A stretch of DNA of 64,000 nt from CAYVLA01 sp964549615 [NCBI: uncultured Thermococci archaeon]. Lineage in GTDB: Archaea > CAYQAE01 > CAYVLA01. The stretch covers positions 11,112 through 75,111 of the forward strand of contig CAZJVP010000030.1 of the NCBI GenBank assembly GCA_964549615.1. Reading direction: 5' to 3'. Positions 28,201-36,300 of this stretch are shown piece after piece; within the stretch, counting starts at the first letter, position 1, and each line of letters begins with the position of its first letter. A program made the translations under genes and the position numbers. The notes below the pieces were generated by a model that searched no databases, had not been told where the DNA came from, and saw only the letters and a list, made by a program, of their open reading frames with translations.

Positions 28201-28817
28201 TCGGGGATTCCTCCGCTCAGCAGCTGGGCCAGCTTTGGCCTTAGCAGGGGCTTCAGCTTCCGGATCTTGGCCTCGTAGGTTCGATCCAAGACCACCCTCC
28301 GCTCAGGGTCGGAGAGCTCGAAGCCGCCGATGCAGTCCATGCCCCGTCCCAGGATCAGTCTCTTACGGAAGCCATTTGCAGCGAGGGTACTTTCGATCTC
28401 CTCTTTGAACCCCGCTATCGCGTCCAGGTCCCTCGGGTTGGCATCCACCCTGAACTCATCGCTGTCAAGGAGCTTGGCTGTGTCGATGACCAGTTCTTTC
28501 ATACGAACTTTGTATTCATTGGTACGCACGTAGCTCCTCAGCCTCTCCATGGCCTGCGCCCAGGCCTGCTCTATGAGTTCCTCCCTCGCAACCAACATTC
28601 TTCTCCTCAGATCCGTCCGGATGGCGCCGAGCCTCTCCTGGTATCGCAGCTCCGCTTCGGCCTTCGCCTCTTCAAGCATCCGGGAGGCAAGGATGCTTGC
28701 CTCGCGCCGCGCCTCCGTGAGCCTTCGGGCCTTCTCGTCGGAGGCTTCCTTCACAAGCCTCGCCGCTTCGCGCATGGCCTTCTCCAGTATGCTGTTCTGG
28801 ATGGCTTGGAAGCTCAA
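28197..28817 (-). CDS. atpE: A-type ATP synthase subunit E (peripheral stalk)
   Basis: The 206-residue protein has the long N-terminal helix of subunit E (ILEKAMREAARLVKEASDEK and the following charged heptads to about residue 85) and a globular C-terminal domain ending RVVLDRTYEAKIRKLKPLLR, a family hallmark. It pairs with subunit H to form the peripheral stalk. It overlaps atpI by 4 bases at its start. Confidence 0.94.
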   Translation of the reverse strand: MSFQAIQNSILEKAMREAARLVKEASDEKARRLTEARREASILASRMLEEAKAEAELRYQERLGAIRTDLRRRMLVAREELIEQAWAQAMERLRSYVRTNEYKVRMKELVIDTAKLLDSDEFRVDANPRDLDAIAGFKEEIESTLAANGFRKRLILGRGMDCIGGFELSDPERRVVLDRTYEAKIRKLKPLLRPKLAQLLSGGIPE

Positions 28818-30883
28818 GGTTTACCCCCGCCCATGCTTGCCTTGGTCAGCAACCTTTTGGACTTGAAGGGCGCGAACTCCTCGCCGCCTCCCTCGTAGAA
28901 CTTGCCGAAGTACTCCGCGAAATGCAGCCTCATCGTGTGAACGAACCCGGAAAGGCAACTCAGCCCCATGTTGGCTAGGTGTAGAAACACGAAACCTATC
29001 ACAAGCGCGGTGCAAACCAGCACGACGGTCAGGACCCTCAGGGGCGAGGCCCCCGCTGAGAGGCCGGGCCAGGCCGTCCCGATGATGATGTAGTCGATGA
29101 GCATGGCGTTGACCGAGCTCGCAATTCCCAGAGCCAAGAGCCTTGAGTAGGATATCACATCGGCTGTGTGTGAAAGGATGCTGTAAATGAACTGTACCGG
29201 TGCACCAAGCCGCATCAAACCCTTTCTCTCCCAGACCCCTCCCAAGATTCCCATCGCGATGCCTATTGCCAACCCCCACGTGCTGAGGGTCCGCCAGGCA
29301 GGAGATGTGTTTTTCGTTATCTCTAGGTACCAGAGGACGAATATGGATCCGAACCCCAGGGTAAAGCACCAACCCAAATGGGTCACAGCTCCTTGAGCCA
29401 GCCTTCCTTTGCGTGCGGCAGTGAGTATGGCGGTGATGTGCCCCAGCATCAAGTGCATGACCCCCATGGTGAGCGCGAGGGCAAGAAGGCTTGTCGGGCT
29501 CTCCAGCGGGTTGCTCCAAGCCGCTCGGAAGAAGGCTATCCGGGGCCCATATTCCCGGTTGAAAAGGAAGTCGCCAAACCATCCTCCCATCAGCCAACCC
29601 ATCAGTATCGTTGCGAGGCCGCAAATGGTGAAAGCCCCGCCCAGTTTCTCTCCCCACAACCTACGCAGTAGGAAGAAGCTTATCAGGGTCAGCACGATTC
29701 CATACCCGGCATCGGTTAGGCAGGTACCAAAGAAGACCGCGAACGTGGGGAGGACGAAGGGCGTCGGGTCTACCTCGCCGTAATTTGGCATCCCGAACAT
29801 CTTAACGATCCATTCGAAGTTGCTGAAAGGGCTAGGGTTGGCTAGGCTGACTGGCACCCGGGCCAGATCGTCGTCCGTCGGGTCGCACGTTCTGAGGACG
29901 TAGCGGCCGCGCGTGCAAGACGCGATCGCCTCGTCCAACCTCCCCACGTCCTGCTCCCGAACCCAACCGCTGAGAAAGACGGTGTTCTCCGTTCGGGCAA
30001 ACAGCCTGAACGCCCTGATCCTTTCCAACTCGATCGCGAGGGCCTCATGCATGACCCTGAGCATGCCGAGATGCTTCTCCGCGATCAGCGCGATCCGATC
30101 CCTCGTCTCCCTGATCTCGCCCTCCAGCCGGGCTTTCTCGCTAAGCACGTGCTCCTCAGCCACTCGGGGCACCTGGTCATACGGTGGAAGCTCCACCAGC
30201 TCTCCCTCGAAGCGGTGCACCTGGGTCAAGAGCTTGGTCCTCTGGCCGGCCAAGCACATCGCCATGACAAGCTTCAGGGCTCTGCCCGAGATCACGGACA
30301 CCTGAACTGGGTCTACCTCCTCCTTGCAGGCGCGGGAGAAATCCGCCACGCGGTCCTCCGGGAGATAGAAAAACAGCGTACATGTAAGCTCGGACCTGCG
30401 GAAGCTGCTCAGAGGCACGTTGAGCGGCGAAAGATCCCGCAGTAGCCGCAGGTGCTCCTCCAGCTCGGACATCCTCTCGGTATCCTTGCCAAGGGTCGCC
30501 GCAAGCTGGTCGAGCTCCTTGGACACGGAGTCGACCTCTCCGCTGCACCAAGCCATAAGCTCCTCGCCCCATGCCTCGCCCAGATCGACGGGCTCCGGGG
30601 CAGGCTTCTCCCTCAGGAGGCCGGCAATCCTGCCGACGAGGCTCTTGGCTTCACCGCGTGGCGTTGAGGCCTCCTCTAGGAGTGAGATCATGCTGGCAAG
30701 CCTTGATCCAATTCCTTCCGCCTTCCTCTCGAACTCCTCCAAGGCCTGTCTCTGCAGAGGGAGGGCCGGGGGCGGCTCGGAAAGCTGCATTATTCCCTCC
30801 TCGTGGAGCACTCGGGTTAGCGTCTGGAGGTCCTCGTCCAATACGAGAGCGTTGACCCTCTTCATCCGCACCGGCCTGAACAT
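28814..30883 (-). CDS. atpI: A-type ATP synthase subunit I (a-subunit stator)
   Basis: The 689-residue subunit has a cytoplasmic N-terminal half (about residues 1-330, coiled coil and alpha/beta lobes) and a C-terminal half with about seven to eight membrane helices (FAVFFGTCLTDAGYGIVLTL onward). VISYSRLLALGIASSVNAML contains the conserved arginine that faces the rotor carboxylate, and RLHFAEYFGKFYEGGGEEFAPF is the usual terminal motif. It starts one base after atpH ends. Confidence 0.95.
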   Translation of the reverse strand: MFRPVRMKRVNALVLDEDLQTLTRVLHEEGIMQLSEPPPALPLQRQALEEFERKAEGIGSRLASMISLLEEASTPRGEAKSLVGRIAGLLREKPAPEPVDLGEAWGEELMAWCSGEVDSVSKELDQLAATLGKDTERMSELEEHLRLLRDLSPLNVPLSSFRRSELTCTLFFYLPEDRVADFSRACKEEVDPVQVSVISGRALKLVMAMCLAGQRTKLLTQVHRFEGELVELPPYDQVPRVAEEHVLSEKARLEGEIRETRDRIALIAEKHLGMLRVMHEALAIELERIRAFRLFARTENTVFLSGWVREQDVGRLDEAIASCTRGRYVLRTCDPTDDDLARVPVSLANPSPFSNFEWIVKMFGMPNYGEVDPTPFVLPTFAVFFGTCLTDAGYGIVLTLISFFLLRRLWGEKLGGAFTICGLATILMGWLMGGWFGDFLFNREYGPRIAFFRAAWSNPLESPTSLLALALTMGVMHLMLGHITAILTAARKGRLAQGAVTHLGWCFTLGFGSIFVLWYLEITKNTSPAWRTLSTWGLAIGIAMGILGGVWERKGLMRLGAPVQFIYSILSHTADVISYSRLLALGIASSVNAMLIDYIIIGTAWPGLSAGASPLRVLTVVLVCTALVIGFVFLHLANMGLSCLSGFVHTMRLHFAEYFGKFYEGGGEEFAPFKSKRLLTKASMGGGKP

Positions 30884-30884
30884 C

Positions 30885-31199
30885 CTAGCCCTCCTCGAGG
30901 ATCGAGCGAACGATGAGATCGACGGCCGCCTTCATTCTCGATGCGGCATGCCGCCTCATTTGCTCAATCCGGCCCTCGTACTCTGAGGTCAGCCGTTGAC
31001 CCACCTCGGCCGCCTCGGAGGTCCTGCGCGAAATCAGATCCTCAGACTGCTTCTGGGCTTCCTCCCTTGCATTCTGAATGAGACGCTCCGCCTCGACCAC
31101 GGCTTCGGCTTTGAGACGGCTCGCTTCCCTCTGAGCCCTCGCCAGTATCTGTTTGGATCTTTGCTCTGCTTCAAAGACGAGCTTAAGCTCATCCTCCAA
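30885..31199 (-). CDS. atpH: A-type ATP synthase subunit H
   Basis: The 104-residue protein is a single long charged coiled coil (LVFEAEQRSKQILARAQREA then right-handed style hendecads rich in Ala, Glu and Arg) that pairs with subunit E in the peripheral stalk. It is 36 bases after atpK rather than the first gene of the operon, which is the more usual place. Confidence 0.9.
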   Translation of the reverse strand: MEDELKLVFEAEQRSKQILARAQREASRLKAEAVVEAERLIQNAREEAQKQSEDLISRRTSEAAEVGQRLTSEYEGRIEQMRRHAASRMKAAVDLIVRSILEEG

Positions 31200-31235
31200 T
31201 CGTTCACCCTCGCCATTGCAGTCACGGGTTGGCGC

Positions 31236-31733
31236 CTATACCCCCCAGATCCCAAGTCCGATCAGCAGCAGGAATGTGCTGAGGAATCCGAGGATGGCGT
31301 AGGTCTCGACCATGATGGCCAACAGCACACAATTACCGAAGGTCTCCTCCTTCTTCGCTATTGACGAAACCCCCGCCGTCGCCACCAGAGCTTGGTAGTA
31401 TGCGGTGAAGCCCTGGAGGATGGCAGGGATCGCGGCAACGATCACGGTGATGCCCATCCCGGCCACCACCGAGGGTTGCTTGGTCAGCATCTTGGTCGCA
31501 ATCATGATGAGCATGCCCGATATGAACCCGTAGAATCCCTGCGTGCCCGGAACGATCTCAAGAATGAAAGCCTTCGAAAACTTCTTGGGATCCTCCGACA
31601 CAAGCCCTGCGGCGGCGACGCCGGTCATCGAGACGCCGATGGCCGCCATTATGCCTGGGACGGCGACCGCAAGAGCTATCGCGAGTCCGACCAAGGCTAT
31701 TTCAGGAATCAATAAGGTGTCCTCCGAACCCAC
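31236..31733 (-). CDS. atpK: A-type ATP synthase rotor subunit K with Na+-type ligands
   Basis: The 165-residue c-subunit has four membrane helices, a fused double hairpin. Only the fourth helix carries the ion-binding carboxylate (E143 in MVETYAILGF); the second helix has PGTQGFYGF instead. With the GTG start at 31733 the residues T64, Q65, Y68, Q114 and E143 match T64, Q65, Y68, Q110 and E139 of Enterococcus hirae NtpK, the Na+ V-ATPase rotor. Residue 61, a backbone ligand there, is Val. This suggests Na+ coupling and one ion per four helices. An in-frame TTG at 31712 with GGAGG 9 bases upstream is an alternative start. The gene precedes atpH, an unusual order. Confidence 0.93.
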   Translation of the reverse strand: MGSEDTLLIPEIALVGLAIALAVAVPGIMAAIGVSMTGVAAAGLVSEDPKKFSKAFILEIVPGTQGFYGFISGMLIMIATKMLTKQPSVVAGMGITVIVAAIPAILQGFTAYYQALVATAGVSSIAKKEETFGNCVLLAIMVETYAILGFLSTFLLLIGLGIWGV

Positions 31734-31777
31734 GCAGGGATGTTGCCTTTTTAGTCTTTTCTAGACCGAGCCCGCCC

Positions 31778-32378
31778 TTGTGTTATGGTAGGGTTTTCGA
31801 AGATCCCCCAGGCGATGACCTTCCTGCAGGCGTCGTCCTGAACCGTTATAAGCCATTCACCAAGCCCTGGATCGATCTTCTTCACCTCGCACCAGTCCAG
31901 ATGCCCCAGCGACATGGAGTGTTTGCGCTCGTACCTGATCCACCCGCGCCTCTTCTGTTTGCGAGGCTCTCGGCATCCGTGTGGTGTTGTGAGGGATCCT
32001 TGGGTTGTGTTCTTTCTGGATGAGGTGTTCCAGTATGACTGCGCAGACATGGTGCTTGTTCCAGGCCTACAAGACCGGCTCTTCCTGTTCTGGGTCGTGC
32101 ATTTTGCAGGGTCTGCCCGGTTTGCGGAGGGTGGGCATCTGTCCGGTGGATCTGTAGAGGACCTGTCATCGGTAGCGGATCCGTAGGGATCTGTAGCGGG
32201 CCCACGGCTGTTGGAGTCTTTTGTGCTGATCTGGTAGACCCCGGCGATATTTCCGTTGGTCATCCTGCTCTTCCCGCCCTCCTCCTAGCGCCGCATCATC
32301 CACCGGATCTTTGAGTCGGTTAGCTTGGCCACCGACACGCCCAAAACAGGGCGGCGAAAGGATTTTCGGATAATACAA
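31778..32378. mobile_element. Decayed IS481-like insertion sequence with flanking direct repeat
   Basis: The segment is bounded by a near-identical direct repeat, GACCGAGCCCGCCC at 31764-31777 and GACCGAGCCGCCC at 32379-32391 (one base indel), which reads as a target-site duplication. The ends are weak inverted repeats: TTGTGTTAT at 31778 and, on the other strand from 32378, TTGTATTAT. At about 600 bases it is far shorter than a complete element, and its transposase is broken. It lies between the 3' end of trkA and the promoter of the ATP synthase operon. Confidence 0.65.
31780..32335 (-). pseudogene. IS481-family transposase remnant
   Basis: On the minus strand, pieces of one DDE transposase appear in order but in different frames. 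First GTG-AKLTDSKIRWMMRR followed by an in-frame TAG (the usual helix-turn-helix start), then RLQQPWARYRS, then AWNKHHVCAVILEHLIQKEH (after a TAG), and finally KRRGWIRYERKHSMSLGHLD with GEWLITVQDDACRKVIAWG, which holds the first two catalytic Asp regions. At least two stops and two frameshifts separate them, and the C-terminal part with the catalytic Glu is absent. The gene is not functional. Confidence 0.75.
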
Positions 32379-32399
32379 GACCGAGCCGCCCTCTCCCCT

Positions 32400-33086
32400 T
32401 TAGGTGGGGCCCAGGAACAACTTCCTAACCTTGTTGGATTCCTCGGTCTTGCAGAAGATCAGAACGGTCATGTTCGGTCTCATGGTGGTGTCGCCGTGCG
32501 GTATCACCGTTTCACCGTCCTCGACCACCGCAAACACCGTCGCGTGAGACATGTCCCCCATCGCCGACACCTGGGCAAGGGTCTTCCCGACAACGGGCGA
32601 CTTCGCATCTATGTGTAGCTCGAGCATCTCGCCCCTGACCCCCGTCAGGCCCGCAACGTCGACGACCCCGGGGCTCCTTATTAGGCGGGAAATGTACTCG
32701 GCAGCCGCCTTCTCCGGACTGATGACCCGGTCGATGCCAAGCTCAAGAAACGGCTTCTCCATCTCCAGGCTGGAGACCCGGGCGATCGTCATCAGGGGCC
32801 TCTCCCTCTTGGCATCTGCAACAAGCCTCTTGGCGACGAGGCAGGACGTCAGATTGACCGCCTCATCACCCGTCACCGCCACGATGGCATCTGCCGTTTC
32901 GACGTTGAGGGACTGCAGCTGGGCTGGGTTTGTGCCTGAGCCATGGAACACGAATGCGTCGAGGGAGCTGACCTCGCGAACCCTCCGCTCGTCCTTTTCG
33001 ACCAGGGTGACATCGTTCCCGGCTTCGATGAGCATCCTCGCGAGATTGTACCCGATCCTGCCCGCCCCTATGATTATGACGTACGT
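32400..33086 (-). CDS. TrkA/RCK potassium-uptake regulator, probable ACG start
   Basis: The protein has an N-terminal RCK Rossmann domain and a C-terminal RCK_C domain (LTGVRGEMLELHIDAKSPVV to the end). The earliest in-frame ATG, at 33035, would remove the nucleotide-binding loop. Upstream in the same frame the codons read TYVIIIGAGRIGYNLARMLI, the complete loop, but the frame there has no ATG, GTG or TTG. ACG at 33086 is preceded by GAGGTGA with 5 bases spacing, so ACG initiation is the best reading (228 residues). The secD stop codon lies inside this ribosome-binding site. No TrkH or KtrB channel gene is next to it. Confidence 0.8.
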   Translation of the reverse strand, partial: TYVIIIGAGRIGYNLARMLIEAGNDVTLVEKDERRVREVSSLDAFVFHGSGTNPAQLQSLNVETADAIVAVTGDEAVNLTSCLVAKRLVADAKRERPLMTIARVSSLEMEKPFLELGIDRVISPEKAAAEYISRLIRSPGVVDVAGLTGVRGEMLELHIDAKSPVVGKTLAQVSAMGDMSHATVFAVVEDGETVIPHGDTTMRPNMTVLIFCKTEESNKVRKLFLGPT

Positions 33087-33091
33087 TCACA

Positions 33092-35224
33092 TCACCTCTC
33101 GATGAGATACCTCACCATTCTGCCATATGCGGGCCTGGTTATCGTAATGCCAGCCAAGACCCCCACGATCGTCATTATCGCAAAGCCGCGTAGCCGGCCG
33201 AGCCCCACGTAGGCCAACGGAACCATGGCGATTATGGTGGTTGCGGCAGCCGTGAAGACTATGAAGAAAGCGCGCGATATTCGCGTGGACATCACGAGCC
33301 TTCTCTTTCCCTGCCCCTGGTATAGGGCTTCGTCCGTTATAACTATCTGCTCGTCCACCCCTGTTCCGATTGCCGCGACGATGCCCGCGACGCTTCCTAG
33401 GTCGAGGTACTGCCGGATCAGCACCGAGAATCCGAGCATTATCAGTACCTCGCTCAAGCTCACTCCCATCACCGCGGCCACCAATTTCGGCCTTCGGTAC
33501 CTTAGATATATCACCGTCAGCACCCCGATCACCGCTGCCGCCCCGGCAGAAGCTACCTGTCTCGCGAAATCCCTGCCCAGGACGGCCGGAATCTGCCCTT
33601 CGCCGGCCGTCCTCAGCTTCGTGGGGAAGGATGCCTCCAAGTTGATGTAGAGTTCCTCAGCCCTCCTCCTGGCCTGGTCGTTATCCCTGGGACCGCCCGT
33701 GATCGCCAGAAAGCTGACCACGGCTTGCTCCCTCATGCTCTCCGCGAGATCGGCGGAGAAAGATGCATTGTACACTTCGATCCCGTTGAAGAACATCCCG
33801 AGGGGGTGTTTCCGCCGAACGCTCTCATCTGGGTCTATCGCGCCGTGAAGTAGGGCGAGGTCGCGCAGCCGCTCCGCCGCTGGTTTCTTAAGCGTCATTG
33901 GAACCGCCCAACCACCCGCCTCGGAAGCATAGTAGTAATGGTCAACCCTAGCGACGTCTTCCGAGGTGAACGCCCTGACCGTGATGTTGCCGGATGTCCA
34001 GAGGCGCGCCTCGAAGTCGAGGGGTTCAAGGACGGAGCTGTTGCCGGCGATCCTTTCCGGGGATTCCACGATTATGTACTCGCCCCCCGCCCTCTTTATC
34101 CTGAGGTCGGACACGCCCATGAAGTCCGCCCTTGACTCGATCATCTTCTCCACCTCGCTCATGGTCTCTGCAGAGACCTTCGTCTCATAGGAGAGGATCT
34201 TCAGATACCTCCCAAAGGCTGCCTCGAGCTCTTCCCTGGTCGCCTCGGAGCCTCTGCCCTCGACTTGGAAGATCCCGGACGATTCGCTGCCCCCTACGAT
34301 GTCGTATCTCGTGGGGAAGCTGAGGTTCAGGACCGCCTCGAGGGCATGGTAGTTGGTGGCATTCAACACGAGCTCGGAGGTTTCGTTTCCGAAGACGAAG
34401 GATATCTTGCTCAGGCTCGAATACGTCGAGAAGAAGTCATCGACGGCAAGCTCCATCAAGTAGGCATTTGCCCCCATGGTCGCGATCTCGACGGTCAGGA
34501 GTCCCGCCTCCCCCTTGTCTTTCAGGGTGACCGTCGTGTTCAGGAACTGCCCCAGAAGGGCCTGCGTGACGTTCCCGGCGTCAACCCTGACCGTGAAGGT
34601 AACCCCGACGGGCTTCACGTTGTAATAGAAGCCGCCCACAAAGTCTATCCCGAACTTGAGGTTCGTCCTAAGGCTCCGCGGGGTGTTGAACTTCACTATC
34701 CTTGCCGAAGTTCCCAAGAACTCCTGCAGCTCAGCCTGGTCGAGCCTCTTATCGACCACCATCGAAATCGAGCTCCCAAGAACCTCAACGTAGGTGACCT
34801 TGCCCTTCGGCCCCAGGGTGCTTTCGATCAGCGTGACGATGCAGTCCCTGTCGGTGACCGTCACGTTCGCGCGAACGAAGGTACCGTTCAAGACGGTGAC
34901 CTCGGGCGGAATGCCCCTGGGTATCATGCCCGCCAACTTGGCCTTCAATTCGCTGACGATCGTCTCGTTTTCCCTTGGCGTCACAACCGAGAAGGAGAAT
35001 CTGTGAACCCACAAACCCTCATCAAACGTCGACGATAGGCGTGACACGTTCTGGTAGCTGGCCTTCAGCATGCGTTCAACGATCTGTGAGGAGTTCACGT
35101 CCTCAACCGTCAGCTCAGTGGTAGACCTAGTGACCATCGGCATGAGCAGAACCAGCGCACCGATATCTATCAAAATGAGGAGTTGGATTCGCCAGTCCCT
35201 GAACAGATCGGTTGGCAGCCTCAT
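33092..35224 (-). CDS. secD: Protein-export membrane protein SecD
   Basis: SecD works with SecF to drive late steps of Sec translocation using the ion gradient. From ATG 35224 it is 710 residues: one N-terminal membrane helix (RIQLLILIDIGALVLLMPMV), a large external part, the FGIDFVGGFYYNVKP motif (D1 equivalent DLxGG) and five C-terminal helices, with GTGVDEQIVITDEAL at the D-x-x-x/N-x-x-x transport motif. The external region seems expanded compared with many SecD proteins. The longer frame to 35401 is an artefact that overlaps secF. It overlaps secF by 4 bases. Confidence 0.9.
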   Translation of the reverse strand: MRLPTDLFRDWRIQLLILIDIGALVLLMPMVTRSTTELTVEDVNSSQIVERMLKASYQNVSRLSSTFDEGLWVHRFSFSVVTPRENETIVSELKAKLAGMIPRGIPPEVTVLNGTFVRANVTVTDRDCIVTLIESTLGPKGKVTYVEVLGSSISMVVDKRLDQAELQEFLGTSARIVKFNTPRSLRTNLKFGIDFVGGFYYNVKPVGVTFTVRVDAGNVTQALLGQFLNTTVTLKDKGEAGLLTVEIATMGANAYLMELAVDDFFSTYSSLSKISFVFGNETSELVLNATNYHALEAVLNLSFPTRYDIVGGSESSGIFQVEGRGSEATREELEAAFGRYLKILSYETKVSAETMSEVEKMIESRADFMGVSDLRIKRAGGEYIIVESPERIAGNSSVLEPLDFEARLWTSGNITVRAFTSEDVARVDHYYYASEAGGWAVPMTLKKPAAERLRDLALLHGAIDPDESVRRKHPLGMFFNGIEVYNASFSADLAESMREQAVVSFLAITGGPRDNDQARRRAEELYINLEASFPTKLRTAGEGQIPAVLGRDFARQVASAGAAAVIGVLTVIYLRYRRPKLVAAVMGVSLSEVLIMLGFSVLIRQYLDLGSVAGIVAAIGTGVDEQIVITDEALYQGQGKRRLVMSTRISRAFFIVFTAAATTIIAMVPLAYVGLGRLRGFAIMTIVGVLAGITITRPAYGRMVRYLIER

Positions 35225-36117
35225 CTTCTCCTCGCCCTCTCCTCCAGGAGCCTGTACTTCTTGCTGAGATAGCCGCGCATGACCCCTGTGTTGAAGAACC
35301 AAGTATTGACGATGTCCGCGCTCATCCCAAGTATGAGGACGATGGAGATGTCCCTCAGGACATCGGATGTCGTGAAGGCGTAAAGGGCGATCAGGGCACA
35401 CAGCGTCGTCATGGTCATTGTGAGTCCGGTTTTCATGCTGTCCCGGATCCGCTCATTCAACTCCTCCCTTCTCTTGAGGAGCCTCGTCGTCAGCATGATG
35501 TTGTCGTCCACAGAATACCCTATGAGCATGAGCAGCGCCGCAACGGTCGCAAGGGAAAGCCTGACGCCCAAGGCCGTCATGAATGCCACAGCCGCAAACA
35601 TGTCCAGAAACGCCGTGGCTCCGACGAGCACCGATGGCAAGAACGACCTGAACACCACGTAGACCACGACGAACATCCCAATGTACGCGGCAACCAGAAC
35701 GGCGGGCGCCTGGCGTTTGAAGGTCACGGCAAGGGGCACATCGAGCGCCGTTGTCGTGCCCTCCTTTCCGTATTCTGCCTTCATATAGGCAAGGATGTCA
35801 TCCGCCTTTCCTTGGGTCTCGACGCTGAGAACCCCGCCGCCCTTCTTCACCGATATCTCCTTGATCGCAAATTTCTCCCTGAGTTTCGCCTCGATCTCTT
35901 GCGCAGACAGGTCGTATGACCCGGGAAAGCTGATCAGGGTGCCGCCCGTGAAGTCGATTCCATAGTTGAACAGGCTGCCCGTCTTGGCGGCGTTCCAGGC
36001 TAGCAGGGTAGCACAGACGAGAAGCAACGCCAAGGGTACGACGAGCATCTGCTTCCAAGATAGACGCGTGACGTCCAGGAAAGAAGGGAGACTGCCCGGG
36101 GTCGTTCCTTGTCGCAA
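35221..36117 (-). CDS. secF: Protein-export membrane protein SecF
   Basis: The 298-residue partner of SecD has six membrane helices, the NYGIDFTGGTLISF motif after helix 1 and MLIGYSVDDNIMLTTRLLKR in helix 4, the SecF signature. A TTG at 36117 starts the frame; a basic N-terminus then precedes helix 1 (MLVVPLALLLVCATLLAWNA). It is the first gene of the secF-secD pair, with trkA following. Confidence 0.92.
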   Translation of the reverse strand: MRQGTTPGSLPSFLDVTRLSWKQMLVVPLALLLVCATLLAWNAAKTGSLFNYGIDFTGGTLISFPGSYDLSAQEIEAKLREKFAIKEISVKKGGGVLSVETQGKADDILAYMKAEYGKEGTTTALDVPLAVTFKRQAPAVLVAAYIGMFVVVYVVFRSFLPSVLVGATAFLDMFAAVAFMTALGVRLSLATVAALLMLIGYSVDDNIMLTTRLLKRREELNERIRDSMKTGLTMTMTTLCALIALYAFTTSDVLRDISIVLILGMSADIVNTWFFNTGVMRGYLSKKYRLLEERARRR

Positions 36118-36300
36118 GTGTTCACCGCCAGGGTCAAGAGGTACGATGGCTTTGCCTTGCTTGGTTTCGCTGGCCTTCCCTGGCCATTTAGCGCCAGTTC
36201 CATAATTGGCCTCTTAAATACTTTCGTCTCGCCGTCCCGCAGCCCCCGTCCCTTCCGGACCCCGGCTCCAACCCCCTTCCTGGGCCGAAGCGCGTGGATG

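Noticed and set aside
31882-32205. Separate small genes in the 31.75-32.4 kb stretch
   Set aside because: The frames here are pieces or mirrors of one broken transposase, not independent genes.
35225-35401. Extension of secD upstream of 35224
   Set aside because: It lies wholly inside secF in another frame; the 4-base overlap at ATG 35224 is typical of this genome.
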